From Microbispora sp. H13382 (GTDB lineage Bacteria; Actinomycetota; Actinomycetes; Streptosporangiales; Streptosporangiaceae), in contig NZ_JABBXA010000026.1 in the NCBI RefSeq assembly GCF_014161445.1, positions 1-64,000 on the forward strand: a stretch of DNA of 64,000 nucleotides, written 5' to 3'. Shown in pieces: positions 1 to 7,724 of this stretch; within the stretch, counting starts at the first letter, position 1, and every line of letters starts with the position of its first letter. The position numbers were made by a program, and so were the translations under genes. Below the pieces are notes generated by a model. That model searched no databases. It was not told where the DNA came from and saw only the letters and a list, made by a program, of their open reading frames with translations.

Positions 1-56
1 CAGTCATCGATCTTGACGTACAGTGCGGTGAGAAGGGTGTTGATGTCTGTCGTCAC
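1..56 (-). mobile_element. IS982-like transposase, N-terminal end only (runs off the window)
   Basis: Reading the minus strand from a GTG at 56 gives VTTDINTLLTALYVKIDD before the window edge. This resembles the N-terminus of IS982-family transposases in actinobacteria, which begin with a similar 'LxTALYVxIDD' segment. Only 18 residues are visible, so no catalytic residue can be checked. The neighbouring decayed genes fit an insertion-prone region. The call rests on recognising this short N-terminal motif. Confidence 0.5.
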
Positions 57-77
57 AAACGGATCATCGACACCCTT
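33..77. repeat. Imperfect inverted repeat near the IS982-like 5' end
   Basis: AAGGGTGTTGATG (33-45) and CATCGACACCCTT (65-77) pair over 13 positions with one G-U/mismatch, around a 19-nt loop. The left arm lies inside the transposase start and the right arm upstream of it. No T-run follows. It may be a subterminal structure of the insertion sequence or a hairpin over the transposase start. Confidence 0.45.
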
Positions 78-138
78 CGCCCTTCCCCACAGTCCGCCTC
101 AAAGCGACTTAGGACTTACTCGTCTAGAGGAGGCAACG

Positions 139-387
139 ATGAGACATCGGCACTCGCTCCGCGACCTGCTGCACGGGGCGACCCATCGCGTTCCGGGGAT
201 TCCCGCGCACGCCGAGCGGCCGGCCGGGCACCAGGGCCAGGCCCGCCACGGTCATGGGTGGCGGCACTCGCTCACGCACCGCCGTTCTCACCACCACGGG
301 TTCAACCACTCTCCGGCCCGTCCGCCTCGCGTCCTGGCGGCGTGGCAGACACGGATCGCCCGCCTGTTCGGTCAGGAGCTGGGATGA
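139..387 (+). CDS. Small His/Arg-rich protein, unknown
   Basis: An 82-residue ORF starts at an ATG preceded by a strong ribosome-binding sequence (AGAGGAGG, 5 nt upstream). The product is very basic and histidine-rich, with HGHGWRH and SHHHGFNH clusters and a C-terminal AAWQTRIARLFG helix-like segment. There is no signal peptide or membrane segment. Its stop overlaps the ATG of the dehydrogenase remnant (ATGA). I do not recognise the family. The good RBS argues it is real, but the surrounding decay leaves doubt. Confidence 0.4.
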   Translation: MRHRHSLRDLLHGATHRVPGIPAHAERPAGHQGQARHGHGWRHSLTHRRSHHHGFNHSPARPPRVLAAWQTRIARLFGQELG

Positions 388-530
388 AGGCAGCGGTGCT
401 CCACGAGGTCGGGGCATCCCGCGCTATGAGGCGGCCGCTATCGAGCTCGCCCTCGCCGGGTCGAGCCTGCGCACCTCCGGTATGGAGATCTACGGCGCGG
501 CCAATCACATAGACCGCAGGTCAGGCGCTA
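384..530 (+). pseudogene. Zinc-type alcohol dehydrogenase/quinone oxidoreductase remnant
   Basis: The ATG at 384 opens MKAAVLHEVG, the typical N-terminus of medium-chain zinc dehydrogenases. The frame then shifts, and the next frame reads RYEAAAIELALAGSSLRT followed by SGMEIYGAA, which resembles the family's C-terminal 'LRSxGLEIYG' region. The roughly 300 central residues (zinc and NADPH domains) are missing. This looks like an internal deletion plus a frameshift. About 110 nt between it and the next gene hold nothing recognisable. Confidence 0.45.
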
Positions 531-641
531 CTTCGTTCAAGATTTCTTCATTGCTACCGCGATCCCCCGTTGTCCAGACCGTTACGGATCTCGACCATGG
601 CAGAAGGAGGATCATCCGAAGAAGAGCGGAGAATCACGAGC

Positions 642-1130
642 ATGGATCCGGTTGTCATCCGCCGTCTCGGCGGCGAGGACTGGCGTACCTGGCGCGATCT
701 CCGGCTGGCGGCGCTCGCCGACGCGCCGGGCATCTTCCACGGGGACCTGGAAGAAGAACGTGCCTACGACGAGGCGCGGTGGCGGAGGTGGACCGAGGAC
801 GGCGTCAAGGTGGCCGCGTTCGGCGCGGATGTGCCGGTGGGTGTGGCCGCGGGGCGTGTCCCGGCGGACCGGGCCGGAGCCGTCGAGCTGTTCGGCATGT
901 GGGTGCGTCCCGAGGTCAGAGGTGGGCGGATCGCCGAACGTCTGGCACTGGAGGTGACGGCCTGGGCGCGGGAGACGGGACGCTCCCGGGTGGAGCTGTG
1001 GGTCGTCTCCGGCAACGATCCCGCTGAACGCGTCTACCGGCGGCTCGGATTCCGCGGCACGGGCGAATACCAACTCCATCCGCGCGACCCGGGCCTGCGC
1101 AAGTACGTCATGGCCAAAGGCATCGGCTAA
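642..1130 (+). CDS. GNAT family N-acetyltransferase
   Basis: The 162-residue protein starts MDPVVIRRLGGEDW. It has a GNAT fold: an N-terminal acceptor region with an EERAYDEARW helix, then a beta-4 segment ELFGMWVRPEVRG, the acetyl-CoA pyrophosphate loop near RGGRIAERL, and the C-terminal NDPAERVYRRLGF motif that binds CoA. The substrate cannot be told. Start 642 was chosen from the GCGGAG upstream and family length; an ATG at 597 is an alternative. The stop lies in a 12-bp tandem duplication. Confidence 0.85.
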   Translation: MDPVVIRRLGGEDWRTWRDLRLAALADAPGIFHGDLEEERAYDEARWRRWTEDGVKVAAFGADVPVGVAAGRVPADRAGAVELFGMWVRPEVRGGRIAERLALEVTAWARETGRSRVELWVVSGNDPAERVYRRLGFRGTGEYQLHPRDPGLRKYVMAKGIG

Positions 1131-1142
1131 GGCATCGGCTGA
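1119..1142 (+). repeat. 12-bp tandem duplication carrying the stop codon
   Basis: GGCATCGGCTAA (1119-1130) is followed at once by GGCATCGGCTGA (1131-1142). The first unit encodes the last residues and stop of the acetyltransferase, and the second gives another in-frame stop. Confidence 0.8.
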
Positions 1143-1220
1143 CGGTGGGCCGGATCCCCCGCTGAGTCGGGTGAATGCCGTTGTCGGTGAGGTCGCCGTG
1201 AGGCGCGGGATAATGCCGGC

Positions 1221-1940
1221 GTGTACCTGGAGAAAGCCTCGCGCGTGCCGGGGGCGGTGCTGTGGTGGAGCACCTCCCCCGGCTCCGGCGCCGCCGAGCG
1301 GCGGGTGCTGCCGGACGGGTGCATGGACGTGATCTGGGCGGACGGCACGCTGCTGGTGGCGGGCCCGGACACCGCCGCGCACGTGGTGAGCGACCGGCCC
1401 GGCGCCCGCTATGTGGGGTTGCGCTTCGGCCCCGGCACCGGTCCGGTGGTCCTCGGGATCCCGGCGTACGAGTTGCGCGACCGGCGGGTGCCGCTGGCCG
1501 GCCTGTGGCCCGGCGCCGAGGTACGGCGGCTGACCGAGCGGGCGGGCGAGACCGCCGACCGGCACCCGTCGCCGGATGTGTGCCTGGGCGCGGTGCTGGA
1601 GGAGGCGGCGGCTCGCCGGCTGGACGTCGCACCCCGTCCCGTCGACGCCGGTCTCGTCGGCTCCGTCGTGAACGGCGTGCGGGCGGGCCTGCCGGTGGCG
1701 CGGATCGCCGCCGACGCCGGGGTCGGCGAACGGCGGCTGCACCGCCGGTGCCTGGACGCGTTCGGGTACGGGCCGCGCACGCTCGGCCGCATTCTGCGGA
1801 TGAACCGGGCGGTGGACCTGGCCCGCCGGGGCGCGCCGTTCGCCACGGTGGCCGCCGTGGCCGGGTACGCCGACCAGGCCCACCTGTCCCGTGAGGTGAG
1901 GTCGCTGACCGGTGTGACGCTCGGCGCGCTGGCCCGCTGA
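1221..1940 (+). CDS. AraC family transcriptional regulator
   Basis: 239 residues. The N-terminal half (RVLPDGCMDVIWADG) belongs to the DUF6597 ligand-binding type often fused to AraC domains. The C-terminal half has two helix-turn-helix units (VARIAADAGVGERRLHRRC and FATVAAVAGYADQAHLSREV). The GTG at 1221 has no ribosome-binding site but is preceded by GATAAT (1209-1214) with a 6-nt gap, suggesting a leaderless transcript. It follows the acetyltransferase on the same strand, but the target is unknown. Confidence 0.85.
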   Translation: MYLEKASRVPGAVLWWSTSPGSGAAERRVLPDGCMDVIWADGTLLVAGPDTAAHVVSDRPGARYVGLRFGPGTGPVVLGIPAYELRDRRVPLAGLWPGAEVRRLTERAGETADRHPSPDVCLGAVLEEAAARRLDVAPRPVDAGLVGSVVNGVRAGLPVARIAADAGVGERRLHRRCLDAFGYGPRTLGRILRMNRAVDLARRGAPFATVAAVAGYADQAHLSREVRSLTGVTLGALAR

Positions 1941-1952
1941 GCGTCACACCGG
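1909..1952 (+). terminator. Hairpin spanning the araC-type gene stop codon
   Basis: CCGGTGTGACGC (1909-1920) and GCGTCACACCGG (1941-1952) form a perfect 12-bp stem around a 20-nt loop that contains the TGA stop. There is no T-run, as is common for actinobacterial hairpin terminators. Confidence 0.5.
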
Positions 1953-2238
1953 CCCCGGGGGGCGGGACCCGGCGGTGCGATGCCGCTGACCAGGGGAGAT
2001 TCCGGGCAGCGAGAGTAGACTCGAAGCACTGCCTGAGACAGATGCCGGGTTGCCCAGCCTTCCGCGACAGATGATGAGGGGCCGGTGAGACCCGCGCGCG
2101 GAGGCATCGTGTCGACCAGCCGGATTCGGGGGTCTCGCTGTGACACGCGACTCGTCAACCCGTCCTCTCCGTTCCGGCGACGGGTGCGGTCTGTTTCGGC
2201 CACCACCGGGTGTGCGGCACCGAGGGCGCTGAGCGGGT

Positions 2239-3672
2239 GTGGCCCGGCTGCTGAGGGAAAGGGCGCGTCCGGCTCGTGTGCGGGGGCACCGGCACGCGCC
2301 GTGGTTCGCGGTGGCGGCGGTGTGCGTCGGTGCGTTCATGGGGCAGCTGGACGCGAGCATCGTCACGTTGATCTTCCCGGCTCTTCAGCGCGGGTTCCAT
2401 GCGCCGCTGGCGGCGGTGCAGTGGGTGGCGTTGGCCTACCTGCTCACCGTGGTCGCCTTGCTGGCCGGTGCGGGCCGCCTGGCCGACATCGCAGGGCGGA
2501 AGCTGGTCTACCTGTACGGGTTCGTCGTCTTCACCGTCGCGTCGGCGGCATGTGGGTTCGCACCGTCGCTGCCCGTCCTCGTGGCCTGCCGGGTGGCGCA
2601 GGCGGCGGGGGCGGCGATGTTGCAGGCCAACAGCGTGGCTCTGGTGGTGACCAGTGTCCCCCGGCACCGGGCGAGGGCGGCGCTGGGGGTCCAAGCCGCC
2701 GCCCAGTCGCTGGGGTTGGCCCTTGGCCCGCTGGTGGGCGGACTGATCGTCGCCATGGCCGGCTGGCGATGGGTCTTCTGGATCAACGTGCCGGTCGGGC
2801 TGGTGGCCGTGCTCGCCGGACGTTATCTGCTGCCTCGCACCCGCGAGCGGGCGCATGGCCGTGCCTTCGATCTGGCCGGCCTGGTGCTGCTCGCATGCGC
2901 CACGTCGGGCCTGCTGCTGGCCGTCTCGGCGGCGTCCGGAATGGGATGGCCGATCTGGGCGGTCATCGCTCTGCTGGCGGCCGCCGCGGCGGCCGCGCTG
3001 GCCTTGCGGGGCAGGGAGCGGCACGCGGCCGCCCCTCTCCTCGATCCCGCCATGGTGGGCAGACGCACTGTGGCGCTGGGGCTGGTCGGCGCGATGTGCG
3101 GGTATCTCGTCCTGTTCGGCCCGCTGGTGCTCATCCCGCAGGTGCTGCTCGCCGCCGGTCTGAGCGAGCCCCATGCGGGGCTGGTGCTCAGCGCGCTGCC
3201 GGCAGGATTCGCACTGGCCGCGCTCGCGGCCGATCACCTGTTGCCGCGCCGGTGGGGGAATCGGCCGCGCTGTCTGGCCGGTGCTGTGGCGGCCGCCGCA
3301 GCGGTCGGGCTGGCGGCGGTCGCGCCCACCGCTCCCGGTCCGCTCGCCGTCTACCTGACCGTGCTGGGCGCCGGTCTCGGCGTGTTCGTCCCGGCCAACA
3401 ACGCCGCCGTGATGGCCGCCGTTCCGACACGGTTGTCGGCGACTGCCGGAGGATTGATCAATATGTCGCGCGGTGTCGGGACCGCGCTGGGCATCGCCGT
3501 CGTCACCCTCGCTCTGTACACCGCGGGAGGACCGGGAGCCGCCGGAGCCCGGGTCGCGCTGGCGGGGCTCGGGGGCGCGGCGCTGGCCGCCGCGCTGACA
3601 GCGGTTCCGCCACCCAGGACGGGTGCCGCCCACGACGGGGAGGACGACCGTGGACATGACACGATCACATGA
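2239..3672 (+). CDS. MFS drug exporter, DHA2-like (14-TM)
   Basis: 477-residue membrane protein. The N-terminus has FMGQLDASIVTLIFPALQ, the helix 1 motif of DHA2 drug:proton antiporters. GAGRLADIAGRK is MFS motif A, and ALGLALGPLVGGLIVAM resembles motif C of exporters. About 14 hydrophobic helices are visible. It likely exports a hydrophobic drug or metabolite by proton antiport. The GTG start is uncertain. The 298 nt upstream (1941-2238) contain only the araC hairpin and no other recognisable element. A small membrane-protein gene overlaps its 3' end. Confidence 0.85.
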   Translation: MARLLRERARPARVRGHRHAPWFAVAAVCVGAFMGQLDASIVTLIFPALQRGFHAPLAAVQWVALAYLLTVVALLAGAGRLADIAGRKLVYLYGFVVFTVASAACGFAPSLPVLVACRVAQAAGAAMLQANSVALVVTSVPRHRARAALGVQAAAQSLGLALGPLVGGLIVAMAGWRWVFWINVPVGLVAVLAGRYLLPRTRERAHGRAFDLAGLVLLACATSGLLLAVSAASGMGWPIWAVIALLAAAAAAALALRGRERHAAAPLLDPAMVGRRTVALGLVGAMCGYLVLFGPLVLIPQVLLAAGLSEPHAGLVLSALPAGFALAALAADHLLPRRWGNRPRCLAGAVAAAAAVGLAAVAPTAPGPLAVYLTVLGAGLGVFVPANNAAVMAAVPTRLSATAGGLINMSRGVGTALGIAVVTLALYTAGGPGAAGARVALAGLGGAALAAALTAVPPPRTGAAHDGEDDRGHDTIT

Positions 3673-3988
3673 GGGGGACGACCTCGCGACACAGATCCGG
3701 CTCACCGCACGGCTCCGGTACCTCACTTCGCTCACCGCTGCCGCGGCGGCTGCGGTGATGCTGGGCTTCGCTCGCAACGACACGGTACTTGCGGCGGGCG
3801 CTCTCACGCTGACCAACGCCTTGGTGATAGCCGTCTATGCGTTCCGGCGCCGCCCGCGCCCCATGACGTCGGGCCGGACGCCGGGCCGATGGCGCATGGC
3901 CCAGCCCTCGGCCGGGTTCATCCACTTGATCGCTGTGTTGAGCACGGTCGCCGTGCTCCTCATCATGGTCAGCCTGCTGCCTGGATAG
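3650..3988 (+). CDS. Small two/three-helix membrane protein, unknown
   Basis: 112 residues from a GTG at 3650 with GGGGAGG 6-7 nt upstream (ATG at 3656 is an alternative). Hydrophobic segments are LTSLTAAAAAAVMLGFA, TLTNALVIAVYAF and FIHLIAVLSTVAVLLIMVSL, separated by a basic RRRPRP loop. It overlaps the 3' end of the MFS exporter by 23 nt and is probably co-transcribed. I do not recognise the family; an accessory role to the transporter is inference. Confidence 0.6.
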   Translation: MDMTRSHEGDDLATQIRLTARLRYLTSLTAAAAAAVMLGFARNDTVLAAGALTLTNALVIAVYAFRRRPRPMTSGRTPGRWRMAQPSAGFIHLIAVLSTVAVLLIMVSLLPG

Positions 3989-4052
3989 GCTGCACGGCCG
4001 CCGCCGATCATGAGGAGCCCGGCAGGCGTCGTGGGCTCGTGAGCGGGGCGGG

Positions 4053-4451
4053 TCAGTCGCCGGGCAGGGCGGCGAACAGGTCCACGCCGTTGCCGTCCGG
4101 GTCGTGCACCACCGCGTAGCGCTGCCCCCAGAAGGCGTCCCACGGCGGCAGGTGCCCCTCGTATCCGGCCTCGACCAGGTCCGCGTACACGCGGTCGACC
4201 TCCTCGGGGGCCTCGCAGCGGAAGGCGAGCGACATGCGCGTCGCGCCCTCCATGGGCGTCCAGGAGGGGTCCAGCGCGCGGACGGTGCTTTCGGTGTCCC
4301 AGGCGAGGCGCAGCCCGCCGGGCAGGGTCACCTCCACATGGGGCTCGGTGTCTGCCGAGGGCGGGATGTCCAGGCCGAGCCGGCGGTAGAAGGACAGGGA
4401 GGCGGCCATGTCGGTCACGACCAGGCCGATGAGATCGAACGTGGGTGCCAT
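4053..4451 (-). CDS. VOC (glyoxalase/bleomycin resistance) protein
   Basis: 132 residues with a vicinal-oxygen-chelate layout: IGLVVTDMAASLSFYRRLGL at the N-terminus, then HVEVTLPGGLRLAWD, and the C-terminal YAVVHDPDGNGVDLFA typical of the second half-module. The reaction is unknown. The ATG at 4451 was preferred to a GTG at 4460 because TAACGT sits exactly 7 nt upstream, compatible with a leaderless mRNA. It is convergent with the small membrane-protein gene. Confidence 0.8.
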   Translation of the reverse strand: MAPTFDLIGLVVTDMAASLSFYRRLGLDIPPSADTEPHVEVTLPGGLRLAWDTESTVRALDPSWTPMEGATRMSLAFRCEAPEEVDRVYADLVEAGYEGHLPPWDAFWGQRYAVVHDPDGNGVDLFAALPGD

Positions 4452-4503
4452 GCCTGCCACGTTAGGGGGCGGGCGGGCCGGCCGTCTTGAACGCTTCGGA
4501 CAG

Positions 4504-4821
4504 TCAGCGGGAGAAAGGCGTGACGGCGGTGACGGCGGCCACCGGGATCGGGCCGTAGATGTGGGGGAAGGCCTCGTTCGCCCCTTCTGGCACCTCCCGC
4601 CTGACCGGGCAGCCGAGCCGGTCCTCGTCTATCTCCAGCAGCACCAGGGGCTCGGCGACGCCGGCGTAGTAGCGGCTCGCGACCCCTCGCGCCTGGGTCA
4701 GGTCGGCGGAGGCGTGGATGTAGCCCTCCTCCGCCAGGGTCCGGCCGAGGGTCGAGACGCGGTATTCGCCCGCCGTGACGGCCGCGTCCCAGTCGGCGGC
4801 CAGCGCGAGATGGAAGATCAT
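4504..4821 (-). CDS. DUF952 family protein
   Basis: 105 residues. The segments EGYIHASADLTQ, LVLLEIDEDRL and FPHIYGPIPVAAV match the DUF952 family of small globular proteins, whose biochemical role is not established. The ATG overlaps the stop of the upstream TetR gene (ATGA), so the two are translated from one message and the regulator may control it. Confidence 0.8.
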   Translation of the reverse strand: MIFHLALAADWDAAVTAGEYRVSTLGRTLAEEGYIHASADLTQARGVASRYYAGVAEPLVLLEIDEDRLGCPVRREVPEGANEAFPHIYGPIPVAAVTAVTPFSR

Positions 4822-5486
4822 GGGCTGACCCTAGCGGGCGGTCCGAGCGCGGCGAGCGCGCGGGCCACCGCCTCCCCGGCCCGGTCTCTGGAGTCGGGGC
4901 GGGCCTCGACGACGTCTTCGACCCACAGTCCCGACAGCAGCCCGGCGACGAAGCGGACCTCCGCCGGCCCGCAGGGGTAGCCGGCGCGCTCCAGCACCGC
5001 GGCGACGATCCCGTCGCAGCCGTCGGTCCAGGCGCGGGCGATGGCCTGCAGCGCCGGGTCGCGGCCCGCCTGGAGATACAGCTCCCACAGGCCGAGCTGG
5101 CGCAGCCGGTCGGAGGCGTACACGCCGGTGAGCGTCTCGGCGACCTCAGGCGGCGTACGGCCGGGCGGGCGGTCCACCGACTCCCGCATGCGGGCGAGTT
5201 CGCGCTCGACGAGCAGGGCGAACGCCTCGGCCAGCAGCTGGTCGCGGCTGGTGAAGTAGTAGGAGGTGGCGGCGAGGGGAAGGCCGGCCCGGCGGGCGAC
5301 GGCGCGGTGGGTCACGGCGGCGAAGCCGCCGTCGCCGAGCAGGTCGACGGCCGCGTCGAGCAACGCCTCCCGGCGGCGTACGGCACGCTCCTGCGGGCGC
5401 CGCGGGTGGGGTGTGACCGCCCGCACGGCGACGCCGCGCGGGGAGGCCGCCGCGGGGACGGGTGCGGGCCGGTCCTGATCGGGCAC
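4818..5486 (-). CDS. TetR family transcriptional regulator
   Basis: 222 residues starting at a GTG with GGGGAGG 8 nt upstream. The DNA-binding domain is RRREALLDAAVDLLGDGGFA, VTHRAVARRAGLPLAATSYYF and TSRDQLLAEAF, a canonical TetR helix-turn-helix. The C-terminal domain (ELYLQAGRDPALQAIARAW, FVAGLLSGLWVEDVV) is of the TetR_C type that binds an unknown ligand. It is the first gene of a two-gene unit with the DUF952 protein. Confidence 0.85.
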   Translation of the reverse strand: MPDQDRPAPVPAAASPRGVAVRAVTPHPRRPQERAVRRREALLDAAVDLLGDGGFAAVTHRAVARRAGLPLAATSYYFTSRDQLLAEAFALLVERELARMRESVDRPPGRTPPEVAETLTGVYASDRLRQLGLWELYLQAGRDPALQAIARAWTDGCDGIVAAVLERAGYPCGPAEVRFVAGLLSGLWVEDVVEARPDSRDRAGEAVARALAALGPPARVSP

Positions 5487-5653
5487 GCCGTGATCCTCCC
5501 CTGGATCGTCAGGGCTCCCCCTCGTCCGGGGAGCCGTCCGGATCACCCATAGGTCGCTGACAATCATGCCCTGCCGTGCGCAGCTCCGCGTCCGGGTGAC
5601 AACGGGAACGGCGGGATCACAGCCCGGTGGTGGTCCTCGTCCGCTCCCCCTCT

Positions 5654-5704
5654 GTGTCGGTCCAGGAGCCGTGCCGGTTCAGGAGACGTGTCGGTTCAGG
5701 GGCC
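5654..5704. repeat. 17-bp tandem repeat x3 at the cupin gene 3' end
   Basis: Three consecutive units, GTGTCGGTCCAGGAGCC, GTGCCGGTTCAGGAGAC and GTGTCGGTTCAGGGGCC, fill 5654-5704. The cupin stop codon (TCA on the plus strand, 5696-5698) lies inside the third unit. Confidence 0.75.
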
Positions 5705-6091
5705 GAGCGGGTGCCCGGTCGTCGCGTCGACGTGGCCGGGGATCTCGGCGTGGCGGTCGCCGACCGTCGATGTCCCGGTGGGTTCGAACATGAGGATCGC
5801 GGCTCCGGCGGGAGCCGACGGCTTGTGCTCGGTGCCGCGGGGGACGGTGAACACCGCGCCCCGGGGGAGCCGGACCGTGCGCTCGCCGCCGGGCTCCCGC
5901 ACGGAGATGAACAGCTCCCCGTCGAGCACCAGGAAGAACTCGTCGGTGTCGTCGTGGGCGTGCCAAATATGCTCGCCTTCCACCTTGGCGACGCGTACGT
6001 CGTAGTCGTTGACGCGGGTGACGATGCGCGGGCTCCACAGGGCGTCGAAGGAGGCCAGGGCCTCGTCGAGGGCGATGGGTTCGTTGCTCAC
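5696..6091 (-). CDS. Cupin domain protein
   Basis: 131 residues from a GTG. The single cupin barrel carries HIWHAHDDTDEFFLVLDGEL (motif 1, G-x5-H-x-H-x3-E-x6-G type) and PRGTEHKPSAPAGAAILMFEP (motif 2 with a metal-binding His). It is a small mononuclear cupin of unknown substrate. It is divergent from the GlxA-type regulator, 52 nt apart, which may control it. The C-terminal residues lie in a tandem repeat. Confidence 0.8.
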   Translation of the reverse strand: MSNEPIALDEALASFDALWSPRIVTRVNDYDVRVAKVEGEHIWHAHDDTDEFFLVLDGELFISVREPGGERTVRLPRGAVFTVPRGTEHKPSAPAGAAILMFEPTGTSTVGDRHAEIPGHVDATTGHPLGP

Positions 6092-6143
6092 GAGTGCATC
6101 CTGGCCCCTGCGGCGCGATCGGCGTGAGTGCTAGGAATAGCGC

Positions 6144-7154
6144 ATGACGCAAGGATCCTCGCACGACGCGCGCGGGGCCGGCCCGCACCGGGTCGTCGTG
6201 ATCGTGGACGAGAACTCCAACCCCTTCGAGCTGGGCTGCGCGACCGAGGTGTTCGGCCTGCGCAGGCCCGAGCTCGGGCGCGATCTCTACGACTTCCGCC
6301 TGTGTTCCCCCGAGCCGCGCACGCTGATGCGCGACGGGTTCTTCACGCTCGCGGGCGTCGCCGGCCTGGAGGCGGCCGAATCGGCGGACACGTTGATCGT
6401 CCCCAACCGTCCCGACGTGGAGGTGCCGCGCCGCCCCGCCGTACTCGCCGCGATCCGGCGGGCGCACGCGCGCGGCGCCCGCCTGGTCGGCTTCTGCAGC
6501 GGTGCCTTCACTCTGGCGGAGGCCGGGATTCTCGACGGGCGCCGGGCCACCGCGCACTGGCAGTGGGCGGCCTCCTTCCGGGCCCGCTTCCCCGCCGTCC
6601 GGCTCGAGACGGACGTGCTGTTCGTGGACGACGGTGACATCCTGACCTCCGCGGGGAGCGCCGCCGCGCTCGACCTCGGCCTGTACATCGTCGGCCGCGA
6701 TCACGGCGCGGAGGTCGCGAACTCCGTGAGCCGGCGGCTCGTCTTCGCCGCGCACCGGGACGGCGGGCAGCGGCAGTTCGTGGAGCGGCCGGTGCCCGAT
6801 GCGCCGGACGAGTCCTTGGCGCCGGTCCTGGCCTGGGCGCAGGAGCGGCTGGACGCCCCGCTCACGGTGGCCGATCTCGCGGCTCGCGCCTCGGTCAGCG
6901 CGGCGACGCTGCATCGCCGTTTCCGGGCGCAACTGGGCACCACGCCGCTGGCGTGGCTGACCGGGGAACGGCTCGCCCTGGCGTGCCGGCTGATCGAGCG
7001 GGGAGAGTCGCGCTTCGAGACGGTCGCGCGGCACAGCGGGCTGGGCACGGCCGCCAACCTGCGCGCGCTGATGCGCCGCAAGATCGGGCTCACTCCGCTG
7101 GAGTACCGGCGCCGGTTCGGACCGGTGACAGCGGTGCGTGTGCCGCAGGGGTGA
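6144..7154 (+). CDS. GlxA-type regulator (DJ-1/PfpI domain + AraC HTH)
   Basis: 336 residues. Residues about 10-180 form a DJ-1/PfpI (class I glutamine amidotransferase-like) domain with the elbow GFCSGAFTLAEAGILDG holding the nucleophile-position Cys. Residues about 230-325 are an AraC DNA-binding domain (TVADLAARASVSAATLHRRF; FETVARHSGLGTAANLRALM). Such proteins act as transcriptional activators. AGGA lies 7 nt before the ATG. It is divergent from the cupin gene, the obvious candidate target. Confidence 0.9.
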   Translation: MTQGSSHDARGAGPHRVVVIVDENSNPFELGCATEVFGLRRPELGRDLYDFRLCSPEPRTLMRDGFFTLAGVAGLEAAESADTLIVPNRPDVEVPRRPAVLAAIRRAHARGARLVGFCSGAFTLAEAGILDGRRATAHWQWAASFRARFPAVRLETDVLFVDDGDILTSAGSAAALDLGLYIVGRDHGAEVANSVSRRLVFAAHRDGGQRQFVERPVPDAPDESLAPVLAWAQERLDAPLTVADLAARASVSAATLHRRFRAQLGTTPLAWLTGERLALACRLIERGESRFETVARHSGLGTAANLRALMRRKIGLTPLEYRRRFGPVTAVRVPQG

Positions 7155-7157
7155 CGG

Positions 7158-7481
7158 TCAGTGCGCGCCGGAGAGGTTGAGCACGGCGACCCCGGCGATG
7201 ATCAGCGCGATGCCCGCGGCCTTGACCAGGTTCATGTGCTCGCCGAGGAACAGGGCCCCGATCAGCGCGATCGCGGCGGTCCCGGTGCCCGCCCAGACCG
7301 CGTACGCGATGCCGACGGGCATGCGGAGCTTGAGCGCCCAGGCCAGCAGGACGAACGAGGCGATGTAGCCGGCGGCCACCACGATGGTCCAGCCCCAGCG
7401 GCTGAAGCCGTCGCTGAGTTTGAGCGCGGAGGTGGCCAGGACCTCCGAGGCGATCGCGCCGACGAGCAGGAGCCAGGCCAT
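7158..7481 (-). CDS. SMR family exporter, candidate guanidinium exporter (Gdx/SugE-like)
   Basis: 107 residues, four transmembrane helices, and the SMR hallmark Glu in helix 1 (LLVGAIASEVLATSALK). WAGTGTAAIALIGALFLGE is the helix 3-4 segment. The family holds both polyaromatic-cation exporters (Qac/EmrE) and guanidinium exporters (Gdx); sequence alone here does not decide. It is divergent from the permease that heads the guanidine/urea carboxylase locus, which favours a guanidinium exporter. GAGAGG lies just upstream of the ATG. Confidence 0.8.
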   Translation of the reverse strand: MAWLLLVGAIASEVLATSALKLSDGFSRWGWTIVVAAGYIASFVLLAWALKLRMPVGIAYAVWAGTGTAAIALIGALFLGEHMNLVKAAGIALIIAGVAVLNLSGAH

Positions 7482-7683
7482 GGGGAACCTCTCCGAACAA
7501 AAACTGTACGCTTGTCCCAATTTTACTCGGCAAGGCGCCGCAACACCATGGGCGGGCCAACCGGGTGCTCCAGGCTTGTGAAGCAGCGGGAGCACGGGCC
7601 CTGTTCGCCGGGCGGGCGGTGAGGGATGCGTTACGGCGGATGAACGCGCCCGTGACGACGTGGAAACGACGGCCCCGTACATA

Positions 7684-7699
7684 TCTGTCAACCGACAGA
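7684..7699. promoter_or_regulatory. TetR-type operator in the permease leader
   Basis: TCTGTC-AACC-GACAGA is a perfect dyad with 6-bp arms and a 4-bp centre, 25 nt before the permease ATG and just after a TACATA -10-like box. It has exactly the same arms and spacing as the operator at 10048-10063, so both are probably bound by the TetR regulator at 9204-9944. Confidence 0.65.
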
Positions 7700-7724
7700 A
7701 ATCCCCCCAGCTCCGGGAGCCCCG

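Noticed and set aside
13..138. Upstream extension of the His-rich ORF to position 13
   Set aside because: The strong AGAGGAGG lies just before the ATG at 139, and the upstream part overlaps the transposase start on the other strand.
612..1883. Long open frames on the minus strand, opposite the acetyltransferase and araC genes
   Set aside because: Arg/Gly/Pro-rich shadow frames caused by high GC at third positions. The plus strand carries recognisable domains over the same region.
4015..4038. GAGCCC/GGGCTC hairpin as terminator between the convergent genes at 4 kb
   Set aside because: Only 6 bp with a 12-nt loop and no T-run; expected often by chance in this GC content.
7482..7724. Possible guanidine (ykkC) riboswitch between the SMR and permease genes
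   Set aside because: None of the conserved guanidine-I, -II or -III sequence elements are visible. The clear TetR dyad explains regulation better.
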